From assembly GCF_010669305.1 (NCBI RefSeq), contig NZ_CP048649.1:3162001-3226000 (forward strand): 64,000 bases of DNA, written 5' to 3'. The DNA comes from Aminipila butyrica (GTDB lineage Bacteria > Bacillota > Clostridia > Peptostreptococcales > Anaerovoracaceae). Both the position numbers and the translations under genes were made by a program. Below are positions 34,587 through 43,358 of this stretch, piece by piece; positions within the stretch are counted from its first letter, which is position 1; the number at the start of each line of letters is the position of its first letter. Below the pieces are notes generated by a model. The model did no database searches and was not told the origin of the DNA. It was given only the letters and a program-made list of their open reading frames with translations.

Positions 34587-34602
34587 GAACCAAAATCGGT
34601 TC
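34587..34602. promoter_or_regulatory. Activator-site dyad before kal
   Basis: GAACC-AAAATC-GGTTC, identical in its arms to the core at 32365-32380. It lies 30 bases upstream of the kal -24 box and 29 bases upstream of the divergent regulator start, so it could serve activation of kal and autoregulation. Confidence 0.6.
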
Positions 34603-34631
34603 GTTTTTATCTATTTTCAATCATAACCTAT

Positions 34632-34647
34632 TGGCACGGGATTTGCA
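34632..34647 (+). promoter_or_regulatory. Sigma-54 promoter of kal
   Basis: TGGCAC-GGGAT-TTGCA: perfect match to the -24/-12 consensus with exact spacing. The expected start is near 34658, giving a 70-base leader with AAAGGAGAA before the ATG. Confidence 0.92.
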
Positions 34648-34727
34648 ATTAATATTTATGCCTGTATTCAGCAGGCGGAAAACGACTTTATTGGAAAATC
34701 ATCATTTTTACAAAGGAGAATGGTATA

Positions 34728-35117
34728 ATGGAAAAGATTTCAGCAACATTACGATTAAGAATGTCACATAAGGATGCTCACTACGGTGGAAGCCTGGTAG
34801 ACGGAGCTCACATGGTTCACCTGTTCGGAGACCTGGCTACAGAATTACTGATTAAGGCAGATGGAGATGAAGGTCTTTTTTTACGATATGACGAAGTAGA
34901 ATTCCTGGCTCCTACTTATGCCGGAGACTATATTGAAGTTTATGGAGAAATTACTAAAATGGGTAACACTTCCAGAACAATGGCCTTTGAAGCAAAAAAG
35001 GTTGTTGCAGCTAGACCGGACATCAGCCCATCTGCTGCTGATTCCCTGGAAGAGCCAATTGTTGTGGCTAGAGCAAAGGGTGTCTGCGTAACACCGAAGG
35101 AATCCAAGAGAAAGTAA
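34728..35117 (+). CDS. kal: 3-aminobutyryl-CoA ammonia-lyase
   Basis: Hot-dog-fold enzyme of 129 residues that converts 3-aminobutyryl-CoA to crotonyl-CoA and ammonia, late in lysine fermentation. The N-terminus ISATLRLRMSHKDAHYGGSLVDGAHMVHLFGDLATELLI and DEVEFLAPTYAGDYIEVYGEI are typical of Kal. It is transcribed alone from a perfect sigma-54 promoter, divergent from the Kdd-type activator. In known clusters kal lies next to kce; here kce is absent. A structured 3' region and terminator follow. Confidence 0.9.
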   Translation: MEKISATLRLRMSHKDAHYGGSLVDGAHMVHLFGDLATELLIKADGDEGLFLRYDEVEFLAPTYAGDYIEVYGEITKMGNTSRTMAFEAKKVVAARPDISPSAADSLEEPIVVARAKGVCVTPKESKRK

Positions 35118-35160
35118 TCGACCACATATCTTTTAATAAGATACATCAATTCACACATAT

Positions 35161-35362
35161 AATAAAATAAATCTTGTGACCGGGACATGCTGCGGCAGTT
35201 TTCTGCGGCATAGCCGGTCCATCGCAAACTTTGGTTATGTGAATTATGCGATTTCCTCATCGCATATGAGCTTAACATATATGTCCGAATCTTTCGGACG
35301 ATCCTTCATCATCTTTTTTATTTTATGCAAAAAAACCTCTGTTCCTCCAGAGGTTTTTTTGC
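35161..35362 (+). ncRNA. Structured 3' region of kal with terminator; possible small RNA
   Basis: Five elements in 200 bases: ATAAAATAAA (35162-35171) complementary to TTTATTTTAT (35317-35326) as a long-range stem; GACCGG/CCGGTC (35178-35183, 35214-35219) enclosing TGCGGCAG-TTTT-CTGCGGCA; TATGCGAT/ATCGCATA (35245-35252, 35259-35266); TCCGAA/TTCGGA (near 35284-35298); and the terminator GCAAAAAAACCTCTG/CAGAGGTTTTTTTGC (35327-35362). No open reading frame explains it. The terminator is certain; an RNA role for the rest is inferred. Confidence 0.45.
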
Positions 35363-35549
35363 GTCGTTTTTGAAGTTCATCCGTTCTTTTCTGTCTAATT
35401 TTATTATTGCTAGGACATCCTTCTCATCATCCTTTTTATGCTATAGGCCTAAAGGATCAAGTCCTAATACTTCCTATATTTCATAAAAAGATATCATCTA
35501 CAAGTCCTCTGCTCCCACTTTTGTTCCTCCGAGAGTCAGCGGCTCTGCT

Positions 35550-35586
35550 GTAACTGGCAGGTCACAAGACCGCAGCCTGCCAGTCT
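35550..35586 (-). terminator. Hairpin after argH
   Basis: Minus strand ACTGGCAGG pairs with CCTGCCAGT around a 14-base loop, just past the argH stop. It lacks a T-run. The rest of 35363-35549 shows no gene or clear signal. Confidence 0.4.
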
Positions 35587-35594
35587 AGCGCTCT

Positions 35595-37001
35595 TTACTC
35601 CATCGTCTCTTGACCTCTTTCCGCTGTTTCTTCCAGCCAGCGACGGCCAACCTGAATCTGCCGCAACACTTCCGACGGAGCCGTGCCCCCGAAAGACACC
35701 CGGGCCTCTACACAACCCTTGATGCTCAAATCTGGCAGCTTGTCCCCAGCCAGCCATTCATCAATCTGTTTCAAATCATTTTCGGTCAGATCAGCAAAGT
35801 CCTTATCTTGCTGTTCGCAGAACTTAACCATCTTGCCGACCACCTCATGGGCCTCCCGGAAAGGCATTCCCTGTTTTACAAAGTGCTCAGCAATGTCTGT
35901 AGCATTTAAAAAGCCCTTGTGCAAATGCTTGGCGATCTGGTCTAAGCGGAATTCCGTTTTTTCTAACATCTTCGCAAAAATTTGCAACGAGTCTTTCCAT
36001 GTGTCCAAGGCATCGAACAAGCCTTCCTTATCCTCCTGGAAATCCTTATTGTAAGCCAGCGGCGTCCCCTTCATCACCGTCAGCATCTGTACCAAATGGC
36101 CGTATACCCGACCTACCTTTCCTCTCAGAAGCTCCGCCATATCCGGATTTTTCTTCTGAGGCATGATGCTGCTTCCTGTACAAAAGCTATCATCAATAGC
36201 AATATAACTAAACTCCTGTGAATTCCACCAGACAAATTCTTCAGCAAAACGGCTGATGTGCATCATCGAAATCGCCGCATTGCTGAGAAACTCGATTACG
36301 TAGTCTCGATCGCTGACGCTGTCCATGGCATTTTCCGTAGGGCCTTTAAAGCCCAGCAATTCAGCAGTAAAATGACGATCTGTCGGCAAGGTGGTCCCTG
36401 CCAGCGCACAAGCGCCTAATGGGCAGTAGTCCATCCTCTCATAGGTGTCTTCCAACCTTTGAATGTCCCGCTTGAACATCTGGAAATAGGCCATCAGGTG
36501 GAACCCTACCGTTACCGGCTGAGCATGCTGCACGTGAGTAAACCCAATCATAATACTGTCGGCATACTTCGCCGCTTTTTCCAACAGAACCTGCTCCATA
36601 TACAGTAAACGGCCAAGGACCTCCCCAATCTGTTCCTTCATATACAGCCGAGTATCTACCGCCACCTGGTCATTCCTGCTCCTAGCGGTGTGCAGCCGTT
36701 TTCCCGTGTCCCCCAGTTCCTGAATCAGAGCGCCCTCCACCGCCATGTGGATGTCCTCCTGCTTCACGTAAAACTGAAATTCTCCGGCATCAATCTGCTC
36801 TTTGATTCGCTGAAGCCCGGCGATGATTTGATCCTTTTCGACTTCTGCCACGATGCCCTGCTTGGCCAGCATCGTCACATGGGCAATACTTCCCTGTATA
36901 TCACAGGCATACAGCCTTTTATCCACGCCGATAGAAGCATTGAACTTCTCTACGATTTCATCCATGCTTTTCTCAAACCGACCGCTCCATAAATTTGCCA
37001 T
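35595..37001 (-). CDS. argH: Argininosuccinate lyase
   Basis: Cleaves argininosuccinate to arginine and fumarate. The 468-residue fumarase/aspartase-fold enzyme has the signature GSSIMPQKKNPDMAELLRGK (near 280), WSGRFEKSMDEIVEKFNASI at the N-terminus and TARSRNDQVAVDTRLYMK (near 105). argG and other arginine genes are not adjacent; the gene stands alone. GGGAGAAGG is close to the ATG. Confidence 0.97.
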   Translation of the reverse strand: MANLWSGRFEKSMDEIVEKFNASIGVDKRLYACDIQGSIAHVTMLAKQGIVAEVEKDQIIAGLQRIKEQIDAGEFQFYVKQEDIHMAVEGALIQELGDTGKRLHTARSRNDQVAVDTRLYMKEQIGEVLGRLLYMEQVLLEKAAKYADSIMIGFTHVQHAQPVTVGFHLMAYFQMFKRDIQRLEDTYERMDYCPLGACALAGTTLPTDRHFTAELLGFKGPTENAMDSVSDRDYVIEFLSNAAISMMHISRFAEEFVWWNSQEFSYIAIDDSFCTGSSIMPQKKNPDMAELLRGKVGRVYGHLVQMLTVMKGTPLAYNKDFQEDKEGLFDALDTWKDSLQIFAKMLEKTEFRLDQIAKHLHKGFLNATDIAEHFVKQGMPFREAHEVVGKMVKFCEQQDKDFADLTENDLKQIDEWLAGDKLPDLSIKGCVEARVSFGGTAPSEVLRQIQVGRRWLEETAERGQETME

Positions 37002-37262
37002 AAACCTTCTCCCTTACACTTTCTGCATGACTGCTCTTTTCTTCATTTTCTGATTTTAACATATCCAACAAATAATTTCTACATTTTTGTGTATTTTAAC
37101 AAATTTTATTCTTCTTTTTTCCTTATGTTATTAATTGCCCTTTTTCAGTGGACTTATTTACAAATTTTTGTATTTTTAATATCCACTAACTTATATTTCA
37201 AAGTGGGATTTCTGCCTTTGTCTGCTATGCAAAGTACGTATCCCTGTTAAAGCACAGGACAG

Positions 37263-37338
37263 AATGTTAAAAAACACGTCTAAGACGTGTTTTTTAACAT
37301 TTTTTCTATATAAATCATGGCAGCAAAGACTGCTGCCA
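37263..37338. terminator. Two terminator hairpins between the 90-residue gene and argH
   Basis: 37263-37301 is an 18-base perfect inverted repeat (arms AATGTTAAAAAACACGTC and its complement, loop TAA) ending in a T-run on the plus strand and A/T-rich on the minus. 37318-37338 is TGGCAGCA-AAGAC-TGCTGCCA. They follow the minus-strand small gene at 37391. The remaining 37002-37262 is AT-rich argH promoter region with no further feature I can support. Confidence 0.8.
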
Positions 37339-37390
37339 AAGTCCAGAGGTCCTTCATCTATAGACCAAAGGAAGTCCTTATCTCCCCGTT

Positions 37391-37663
37391 TTATCGCTTG
37401 GCGGCTAGTTCTTCCATCATTTCCTTATACGTTTTCTTCTCCTCGCTGTCCTTTTGAGGTGACTTTTTAGAAACCGGCTTAGGGAGTTCCGCCTGCTGCT
37501 GCATGGCCGCCAACAGCTGTGCTTCAGCGCACTGCTCCAGCCGCAGTCGATTCAATAGGTTGTTGCCTTCTGAAAGAAGCTCCTCCGCCTGCTGATCAAA
37601 CTCGGTCTTGCTGTAGTCGTCTCCCTCCGGAAGAAATAGATGGCTTCCTATATTAAAATACAT
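37391..37663 (-). CDS. Small hypothetical protein, charged
   Basis: Ninety residues from ATG 37663 (MYFNIGSHLFLPEGDD), preceded by GGGAG at about 10 bases; a GTG at 37672 is less likely. It is hydrophilic and helical, with EFDQQAEELLSEGNNLLNRLRLEQCAEAQLLAAMQQ and a Lys/Glu-rich tail ending EMMEELAAKR. No family is recognised. It is 105 bases downstream of pepD and followed by two strong hairpins, which supports a real transcript. Confidence 0.55.
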   Translation of the reverse strand: MYFNIGSHLFLPEGDDYSKTEFDQQAEELLSEGNNLLNRLRLEQCAEAQLLAAMQQQAELPKPVSKKSPQKDSEEKKTYKEMMEELAAKR

Positions 37664-37767
37664 AACACACACTCCCGTCTACACGAAATATAAGGAATAG
37701 GAAAAGACAGGAAGCCTGAACTCCTTCTTCATATTCCTCATACTAATATATCGGAAGGAAGTACCCC

Positions 37768-39228
37768 TTACTTAAGCTCTGCCAGCAACTGCACTAACAA
37801 CTCCCACATGCGTTTTACCGATGAAAGGCTCATTCGCTCTGCCGGAGAATGAAATCCCCAGCAGTTAGGTCCGATGGCGATAGCATCTAAATGAGGCATG
37901 GTCTTCAACAGGCAACCACATTCAATGCCTGCATGAATAACCACCGGCTTCATCTCTCTGCCAAACTGTTGTTGGAATACTTCCATGGTCTTCTCCCGCA
38001 GCGGAGAATGGAGATGAAAAGGCCAGGAAGGATAACCTGCAAAGAAAGAAATCTCTGCGCCAAATACCTGCCCTAAAAGCACTACCTGATTTTTAATGTG
38101 CTGGCCGGTGGATTCAAAGGTTGCCCGCAGCTCCGCTTCTACGTCCAGCCCAGCCTTCCCCAAGCGAATAACGCCCAGGTTAATAGAGCTTTCCACTAGT
38201 CCCGTCATAACCCCGTTCATATTCTCGATACCATCCGGAAATAAATATAAAAACTGAATCAGCTTGTCCAAGCTGGTATCAGTCAAAACCTCTGCATTCG
38301 AGTTCTCCAGCTCTGTCCATTCCAGCACTAGCTGTTGGCATACACCCTGATATTCCGTCTGAAAGGTCTCCTCCAACTGCTTTACCGTGGCGTTCACCTG
38401 CTGACCCATGAGTTCTGGTACCAGCAGAATGGCCTCTGCCTCTCGGGAAATGGCCAGTCTATAACTCCCACCACTCATTTCCGCTAGACGAATATCAAAC
38501 AATCCCTTAAGGGCATACAACGCCCGCACCAACAAGCCGATAGCCGTGCCGTGACCGCGATGAATATCCTCACCAGAATGGCCGCCCAGCAGACCGCTGA
38601 CTCCCAAGCGGAACGCAGAAAAACCTTTCGGCGTTATCTCCCATTCCAGCGGCAAAGTCCCTTTTACCCCAGATCCGCCACAACTGCCCGCTAAAATTTG
38701 ATCCTCCTCCGCCTGATCCAAGTTAATCAGCTTATTGGCCTGAAATAAATCAGCGGTAACCGTATTAGCCCCTTTAAAGGTAGACTCTTCCTCGGTTGTC
38801 AACAGAATCTCCAAAGGCGGATGCTGTAACTCGGCAGCTTCCAAAACCGCCATGCAGTAAGCAACCCCGATACCATTGTCGGCTCCTAAGGTGGTTCCTC
38901 CTGCTGAAGCAATTAAATCTCCTTCTAGTTTCAGTAAAATCGGGTCCTTTAAAAAATCGTGTCCGCTGTCGCTGTTCTTTTCGCAGACCATGTCCATATG
39001 GGCCTGGAGCATGACCGTCTCGGACTGTTCGTAACCCGGAGCAGCTGGTTTTTTAATGATTACATTCAGTGCACTATCCTGATAAGCTTCCAACCCTTTT
39101 TCTCTGGCCCAGCCGTATATGTAATCACTGACAGCCTTTTCGTTTCCGCTTCCTCGGGGAATCTGAGATATTCGTTCAAAGTGAGTCAGAACCCCTTCCG
39201 GTTCCAGCCCTTTCAAGACTTGTTCCAT
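37768..39228 (-). CDS. pepD: Aminoacyl-histidine dipeptidase, PepD/M20C family
   Basis: Cytosolic zinc peptidase for dipeptides, often Xaa-His. In 486 residues the M20 metal site is seen in MLQAHMDMVCEK (near 78), GGTTLGADNGIGVAYCMAVLE (near 115), the catalytic LTTEEESTFKGA (near 148) and GHSGEDIHRGHG (near 220). The inserted lid domain lies at about 200-370. It starts 27 bases after the pyrophosphatase gene, so the two are probably co-transcribed. Confidence 0.93.
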   Translation of the reverse strand: MEQVLKGLEPEGVLTHFERISQIPRGSGNEKAVSDYIYGWAREKGLEAYQDSALNVIIKKPAAPGYEQSETVMLQAHMDMVCEKNSDSGHDFLKDPILLKLEGDLIASAGGTTLGADNGIGVAYCMAVLEAAELQHPPLEILLTTEEESTFKGANTVTADLFQANKLINLDQAEEDQILAGSCGGSGVKGTLPLEWEITPKGFSAFRLGVSGLLGGHSGEDIHRGHGTAIGLLVRALYALKGLFDIRLAEMSGGSYRLAISREAEAILLVPELMGQQVNATVKQLEETFQTEYQGVCQQLVLEWTELENSNAEVLTDTSLDKLIQFLYLFPDGIENMNGVMTGLVESSINLGVIRLGKAGLDVEAELRATFESTGQHIKNQVVLLGQVFGAEISFFAGYPSWPFHLHSPLREKTMEVFQQQFGREMKPVVIHAGIECGCLLKTMPHLDAIAIGPNCWGFHSPAERMSLSSVKRMWELLVQLLAELK

Positions 39229-39255
39229 TGCCGCCCTTTTCCCTTCTTTCTATAC

Positions 39256-40908
39256 TCATTCCTGCATAGCCGTAATCAGCTGCGGGATAACCTGCTTCTT
39301 TCTGGAGACAATATTTTTCATCGTCAGAGAAGCTTCCTCTGCCTCTGCGCCAAAGGCCCGCTCCACCACAGCTTTAGCATTTTCTCCCACAAACAACAGC
39401 TCTGTGGATTCCTGTATCACATCGGTAAGCATGAAAAATAGCATATCGGCACTGGAAGTCTTGCAAGCGTTTTCCATAAAAGGCAACAGCTTCGGCTTTA
39501 AGGCCGCCAGCTCCTGACCGTCTAGCGAAGTAATCTGACCAGCGCCAAACTTAATATTATTGCTGACAAATTTCTTATAGTCCTGGTAAAAAATTTCTTC
39601 CGTAGATTTATCTTGAAGCGAACTGCCTGCCCGGAACATCTTCTCCGCGTGATCTTGTATGTCAACGCCCGCAATCTCCGCCAGCTTTTCCGCTGCCCCT
39701 TTGTCCGGCTCCATGCAAGTTGGCGAACGGAACATCAGGGTATCCGATAAAATAGCAGAACATAACAACCCGGCCATTTTAGGATCAATTTCTACCCCCA
39801 GTTCCAGATACATCTGATAGACAATTGTAGCTGTGCAGCCTAAAGGCTGGTTTCGGAAGTATACAGGAGCCAAGGTCTCTAAATTACCGATTCGGTGGTG
39901 GTCGATAATCTCCAGAATTTCTGCTTCGTCAATACCATCTACTGCCTGAGATTTTTCGTTGTGATCCACTAGAATAAGCTGTTTGCGATTCATATTAATC
40001 AGAGAGCGCCTGGAAAGCATGCCGCAGTAGTTTCCAAACTTATCTACAACCGGAAAATCCCGGTATCGAATTTTGGTAAGAGTTTCCCGCATATCGCTGA
40101 TGTAATCATCTTCCTCAAAACTGACGATTTTTTCTTTCCGCATAAAGTAGCGGATGGGTGTGCTCTGACTGATGAGCCGAGCGGCCACATAAGTCTCATA
40201 AGGCGTGCTGATAATCCGGCAGCCGCTTTGGCTGGCTAACTTTTTAATGGTCTTAGATACTGGCGCATCCATGCAGACCACAATGCACCCAGCATTCATT
40301 TCGATAGCACAAAGATGAGATTCAAAACGATTTCCTGTAATAAGGATATCCCCTTTTTCGATATAATCTTCCATCAGATCTGGGTTGGCCGCTCCGATAA
40401 GAATTTTGCCGCTTTCCACCATGCCTTCTTCATCACCTACCACCATGGTTCCTTCTAAGGTATCAAGAATATTCCGGTATGGAGTCTTCGATAACGCTAA
40501 AATTCCTGTCTCGTAGATGTCCATGTTGGCTGTGGCAATATCGTTGACGGAAATAATCCCCTCCAGCTTGCCCTCCAAGGTTACCGGCAAGGTAGAATTG
40601 GAGGTATCTTTCATCATATTCCAAGCTTTTTTCAGGGAAATTCCACTAGGTATACCCTCAATCTTCTTGATGGCCACATCTCGAATCTGGGTGCCGACAT
40701 CATCAATTAATTCCGGCGTATCCATCTGGAAATATTCCAGCACATATTTTGTTTCGTTGTTAACCTGTCCAGCCCGCCGAGCTTCATAGGGCCTGTCTGA
40801 AATTTTATTCTTCAAGGCTGCATAAGCCATGGCCGAACAGATGGAATCCGTGTCCGGATTTTTATGTCCAATCACGTAAACTGGTTTGTTCAACTGTAGT
40901 TCCTCCAT
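39256..40908 (-). CDS. CBS-domain family II (Mn2+) inorganic pyrophosphatase
   Basis: Hydrolyses PPi and is regulated by adenine nucleotides. Order in 550 residues: first DHH half with GHKNPDTDSICSAMAYA (near 14), a CBS domain beginning near 75, a DRTGG domain (about 130-245), a second CBS domain (about 250-305), then the rest of the DHH domain with LVDHNEKSQAVDG, EIIDHHRIGNLE (near 340) and DHHA2 with GGQ-type C-terminal part near 520. The regulatory CBS-DRTGG-CBS insert distinguishes it from short PpaC. It is the upstream gene of a pair with pepD. Confidence 0.92.
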   Translation of the reverse strand: MEELQLNKPVYVIGHKNPDTDSICSAMAYAALKNKISDRPYEARRAGQVNNETKYVLEYFQMDTPELIDDVGTQIRDVAIKKIEGIPSGISLKKAWNMMKDTSNSTLPVTLEGKLEGIISVNDIATANMDIYETGILALSKTPYRNILDTLEGTMVVGDEEGMVESGKILIGAANPDLMEDYIEKGDILITGNRFESHLCAIEMNAGCIVVCMDAPVSKTIKKLASQSGCRIISTPYETYVAARLISQSTPIRYFMRKEKIVSFEEDDYISDMRETLTKIRYRDFPVVDKFGNYCGMLSRRSLINMNRKQLILVDHNEKSQAVDGIDEAEILEIIDHHRIGNLETLAPVYFRNQPLGCTATIVYQMYLELGVEIDPKMAGLLCSAILSDTLMFRSPTCMEPDKGAAEKLAEIAGVDIQDHAEKMFRAGSSLQDKSTEEIFYQDYKKFVSNNIKFGAGQITSLDGQELAALKPKLLPFMENACKTSSADMLFFMLTDVIQESTELLFVGENAKAVVERAFGAEAEEASLTMKNIVSRKKQVIPQLITAMQE

Positions 40909-41024
40909 TAATCTTTCCTCTATGTTTTCGTCCGGCTATGCCGCCGATTTTTTTCTTCTGAATACATACTTATTTTATTTATCTTATACTGATTGAAAAT
41001 AAACTGCAAGTCTTTGATTTTTTC

Positions 41025-41074
41025 TTGACAAATTTCCAAAGAGGGGATAGACTAAATAAGTCCGAAATCGGACT
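41025..41074 (+). promoter_or_regulatory. Promoter and MarR operator of the exporter operon
   Basis: TTGACA (41025-41030), 17-base spacer, TAGACT (41048-41053). Immediately downstream AGTCCGA-AA-TCGGACT (41059-41074) is a perfect inverted repeat covering the start point, as expected for an autorepressing MarR protein encoded by the first gene. Confidence 0.75.
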
Positions 41075-41097
41075 ATCGTTTATTGAGGAGGTAGAAT

Positions 41098-41580
41098 ATG
41101 AAAGACTGTCCAGAGGATTCAACAGATATTCGGGAAATGTTAGAATCTTATTACGACGTATACTTTGGTGTAGATGCGGTTTATGAGCAGTTTGCCAAGC
41201 TTCACGGGCTGACCAGCAGTTCCCTTTTTATCTTAACCATGATTTATCAGCATCCCAAGGAATGCACGCAGCATTTTATCTGCGACAAGCTGTTTTATCC
41301 GAAACAGACAGTTAATACGATTCTGGATTCCTTTGAAAAAAAAGGATATATATTTAAGGAAAAAAATGTTCAGGATAAACGCAATAAGAATGTGCATCTG
41401 ACCGAGGCCGGTCAGCAGTATGCAGATGTCATCCTCTCTGATATGCGTTATCTGGAAGAGACGGCCCTGACGAACATGAGACCGGAAGAACGAACCGCCA
41501 TGCTCCAAGGGGAGCAGGCCTTTTTAACCCAGCTGACGCAAGCCCTTAGCACATTGAACAAACAAGGAGATCTTCCATGA
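41098..41580 (+). CDS. MarR-family transcriptional regulator
   Basis: Winged-helix regulator of 160 residues. The recognition region is TQHFICDKLFYPKQTVNTILDSFEKKGYIFKEKNVQDKRNKNVHLTEAG, with the usual D-x-R wing as DKRNKN. Start is well supported by GAGGAGG. Its stop overlaps the start of the first ABC gene (ATGA), so it is the first gene of a three-gene operon. The palindrome at 41059-41074 is its likely operator; a toxic or drug-like ligand is inferred from the exporters. Confidence 0.9.
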   Translation: MKDCPEDSTDIREMLESYYDVYFGVDAVYEQFAKLHGLTSSSLFILTMIYQHPKECTQHFICDKLFYPKQTVNTILDSFEKKGYIFKEKNVQDKRNKNVHLTEAGQQYADVILSDMRYLEETALTNMRPEERTAMLQGEQAFLTQLTQALSTLNKQGDLP

Positions 41581-43358
41581 AATATTTACTGAAATATTTT
41601 AAAACTAGAAAAGGCATCTTGGCTTTGATTTTTTTCACTTGCCTGGCGGAAGCCTTTGGAACCCTGCTGGTTCCCTATTTTGTAGCAGAAATTATCGATG
41701 TGGGCATTGCCCAGCAAAGCGTTTCCACCATCATTACCTTGGGCTTTCAAATGCTGGTTGCTGCCTGTGCTGCCGCTTTGATTTCCCTGATAAGCAGCTA
41801 TTTTAGTGCCGAATTGTCCGCCTCTACCGGCCGATATCTGCGAGAGAAGCTTTTCAATCAGGCTCAACTGCTTACCCTAAAGGAATTCAACGGCTTTGGC
41901 ACAGCCTCGATGATTACCCGAACCACTGGGGATATCACGGTCATTCAGCAGACCATTATTATGGCTGCTCAGATGATTTTACCCACACCGCTGATTGCCG
42001 TAGCCGCCATCGTCATGACCGCTATTATTCACCCCTCTCTGATATACATTCCCCTGACCGCTTTAGCAGTGTTTTTGGTGGTAGTCTTTATCCTCTTAAA
42101 AAAATCGGCTGCCATTTCTTTCACCATTCAGGGGCGAGTAGACTCCGTTAACCGCGTTGTTCGGGAGGCCTTGACAGGCATTCGGGTTATTCGCGCTTTT
42201 GACAACACAGAATATGAAAAAGAACGAATGGATACAGCGTTTTCAGCTTATGCGGACAATGTAATCCGGCTGAATAAAATCTTTGCCTACTTCAATCCGC
42301 TGGTTTGGATGATTATGGGCCTCGTTATGGTTGCGGTTGCGTGGTTCGGCGGTCATTTGGTCCTTCTAGGCAAAATTCAGATTGGCAGTATATTAGCCGT
42401 CACCGAATATGTCATCCTTATGTTGACTTATTTTATTATGACAGCTATGGTGCTGGTCATGCTCCCACGAATGACGGCCTGCTTGAGGCGGGTGGCAGAA
42501 GTGTTAGATACCGTGCCGGAAATCACGGACGAAAAAGCTGAAACGGCAGGAACCACAGGTGAAGAATCGACGGCACGGTCTGTTCAAGCGGATAGCAAAT
42601 CCCTGACCGGTCTCCAGTTCCGCCATGTGACCTTCGCCTACCGCGGTGCAGAAGAGCCTGTTTTAAATGACCTGAATTTCAGCTGTCAACCAGGAAAGAC
42701 CACGGCTATTATCGGCGGCACTGGCTCCGGCAAAAGCACCGTAGCAGGCCTTATGCTTCGGCTATATGATATTCAACAAGGTCACATCCTCTTAGACGGA
42801 CAAGATATCCGGCACATGACTCAACACCGGCTTCGGGAGCACATGGGTTACGTCCCTCAGAAATCTGTTCTCTTTGGTGGAACCATCGCTCACAACCTGC
42901 GGATGGGGGCACCTGATGCCAGCGAAGACGACCTGCGTCAAGCCGCCCGCATTGCCCAAGCGGACACCTTTATTGAAAGTCTGGAAGACGGTTACCACAG
43001 CCATGTGGCTCAGGGAGGCACCAACTTCTCCGGTGGCCAGAAGCAGCGGCTGTGCATCGCCCGAGCCTTAGTTAAAAAAGCTCCTATCTATATTTTTGAT
43101 GACAGCTTTTCTGCTCTAGATTTTAAAACCGATGCCGCCCTGCGAAAAGCACTGAAGGCGCAGATGCGAGATGCGGCACTAATCATTATTGCCCAGCGGA
43201 TCAGCACCATTATGGACGCCGATCAAATTATCGTATTAGATGCTGGAAAAATCGCCGGAATGGGCACGCACCAAGAACTTATGGCAACCTGCCGCATATA
43301 CCGAGAGATTGCCGATTCACAGATTACGGGAAAGGAGGCAGACCGCCATGGAAAATAA
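41577..43358 (+). CDS. ABC exporter half-transporter A (degenerate-site subunit)
   Basis: Multidrug-type half transporter, 593 residues: six membrane helices (about 15-300) and an ATPase domain (about 345-580). Walker A GGTGSGKST, signature FSGGQKQR and Walker B IYIFDDSFSALD are visible. The residue after the Walker B Asp is Asp, not the catalytic Glu, a mark of the degenerate site in heterodimeric exporters such as BmrCD and TmrAB. ATGA overlap with marR and an 11-base overlap with the partner gene show tight coupling. Confidence 0.92.
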   Translation: MKYLLKYFKTRKGILALIFFTCLAEAFGTLLVPYFVAEIIDVGIAQQSVSTIITLGFQMLVAACAAALISLISSYFSAELSASTGRYLREKLFNQAQLLTLKEFNGFGTASMITRTTGDITVIQQTIIMAAQMILPTPLIAVAAIVMTAIIHPSLIYIPLTALAVFLVVVFILLKKSAAISFTIQGRVDSVNRVVREALTGIRVIRAFDNTEYEKERMDTAFSAYADNVIRLNKIFAYFNPLVWMIMGLVMVAVAWFGGHLVLLGKIQIGSILAVTEYVILMLTYFIMTAMVLVMLPRMTACLRRVAEVLDTVPEITDEKAETAGTTGEESTARSVQADSKSLTGLQFRHVTFAYRGAEEPVLNDLNFSCQPGKTTAIIGGTGSGKSTVAGLMLRLYDIQQGHILLDGQDIRHMTQHRLREHMGYVPQKSVLFGGTIAHNLRMGAPDASEDDLRQAARIAQADTFIESLEDGYHSHVAQGGTNFSGGQKQRLCIARALVKKAPIYIFDDSFSALDFKTDAALRKALKAQMRDAALIIIAQRISTIMDADQIIVLDAGKIAGMGTHQELMATCRIYREIADSQITGKEADRHGK

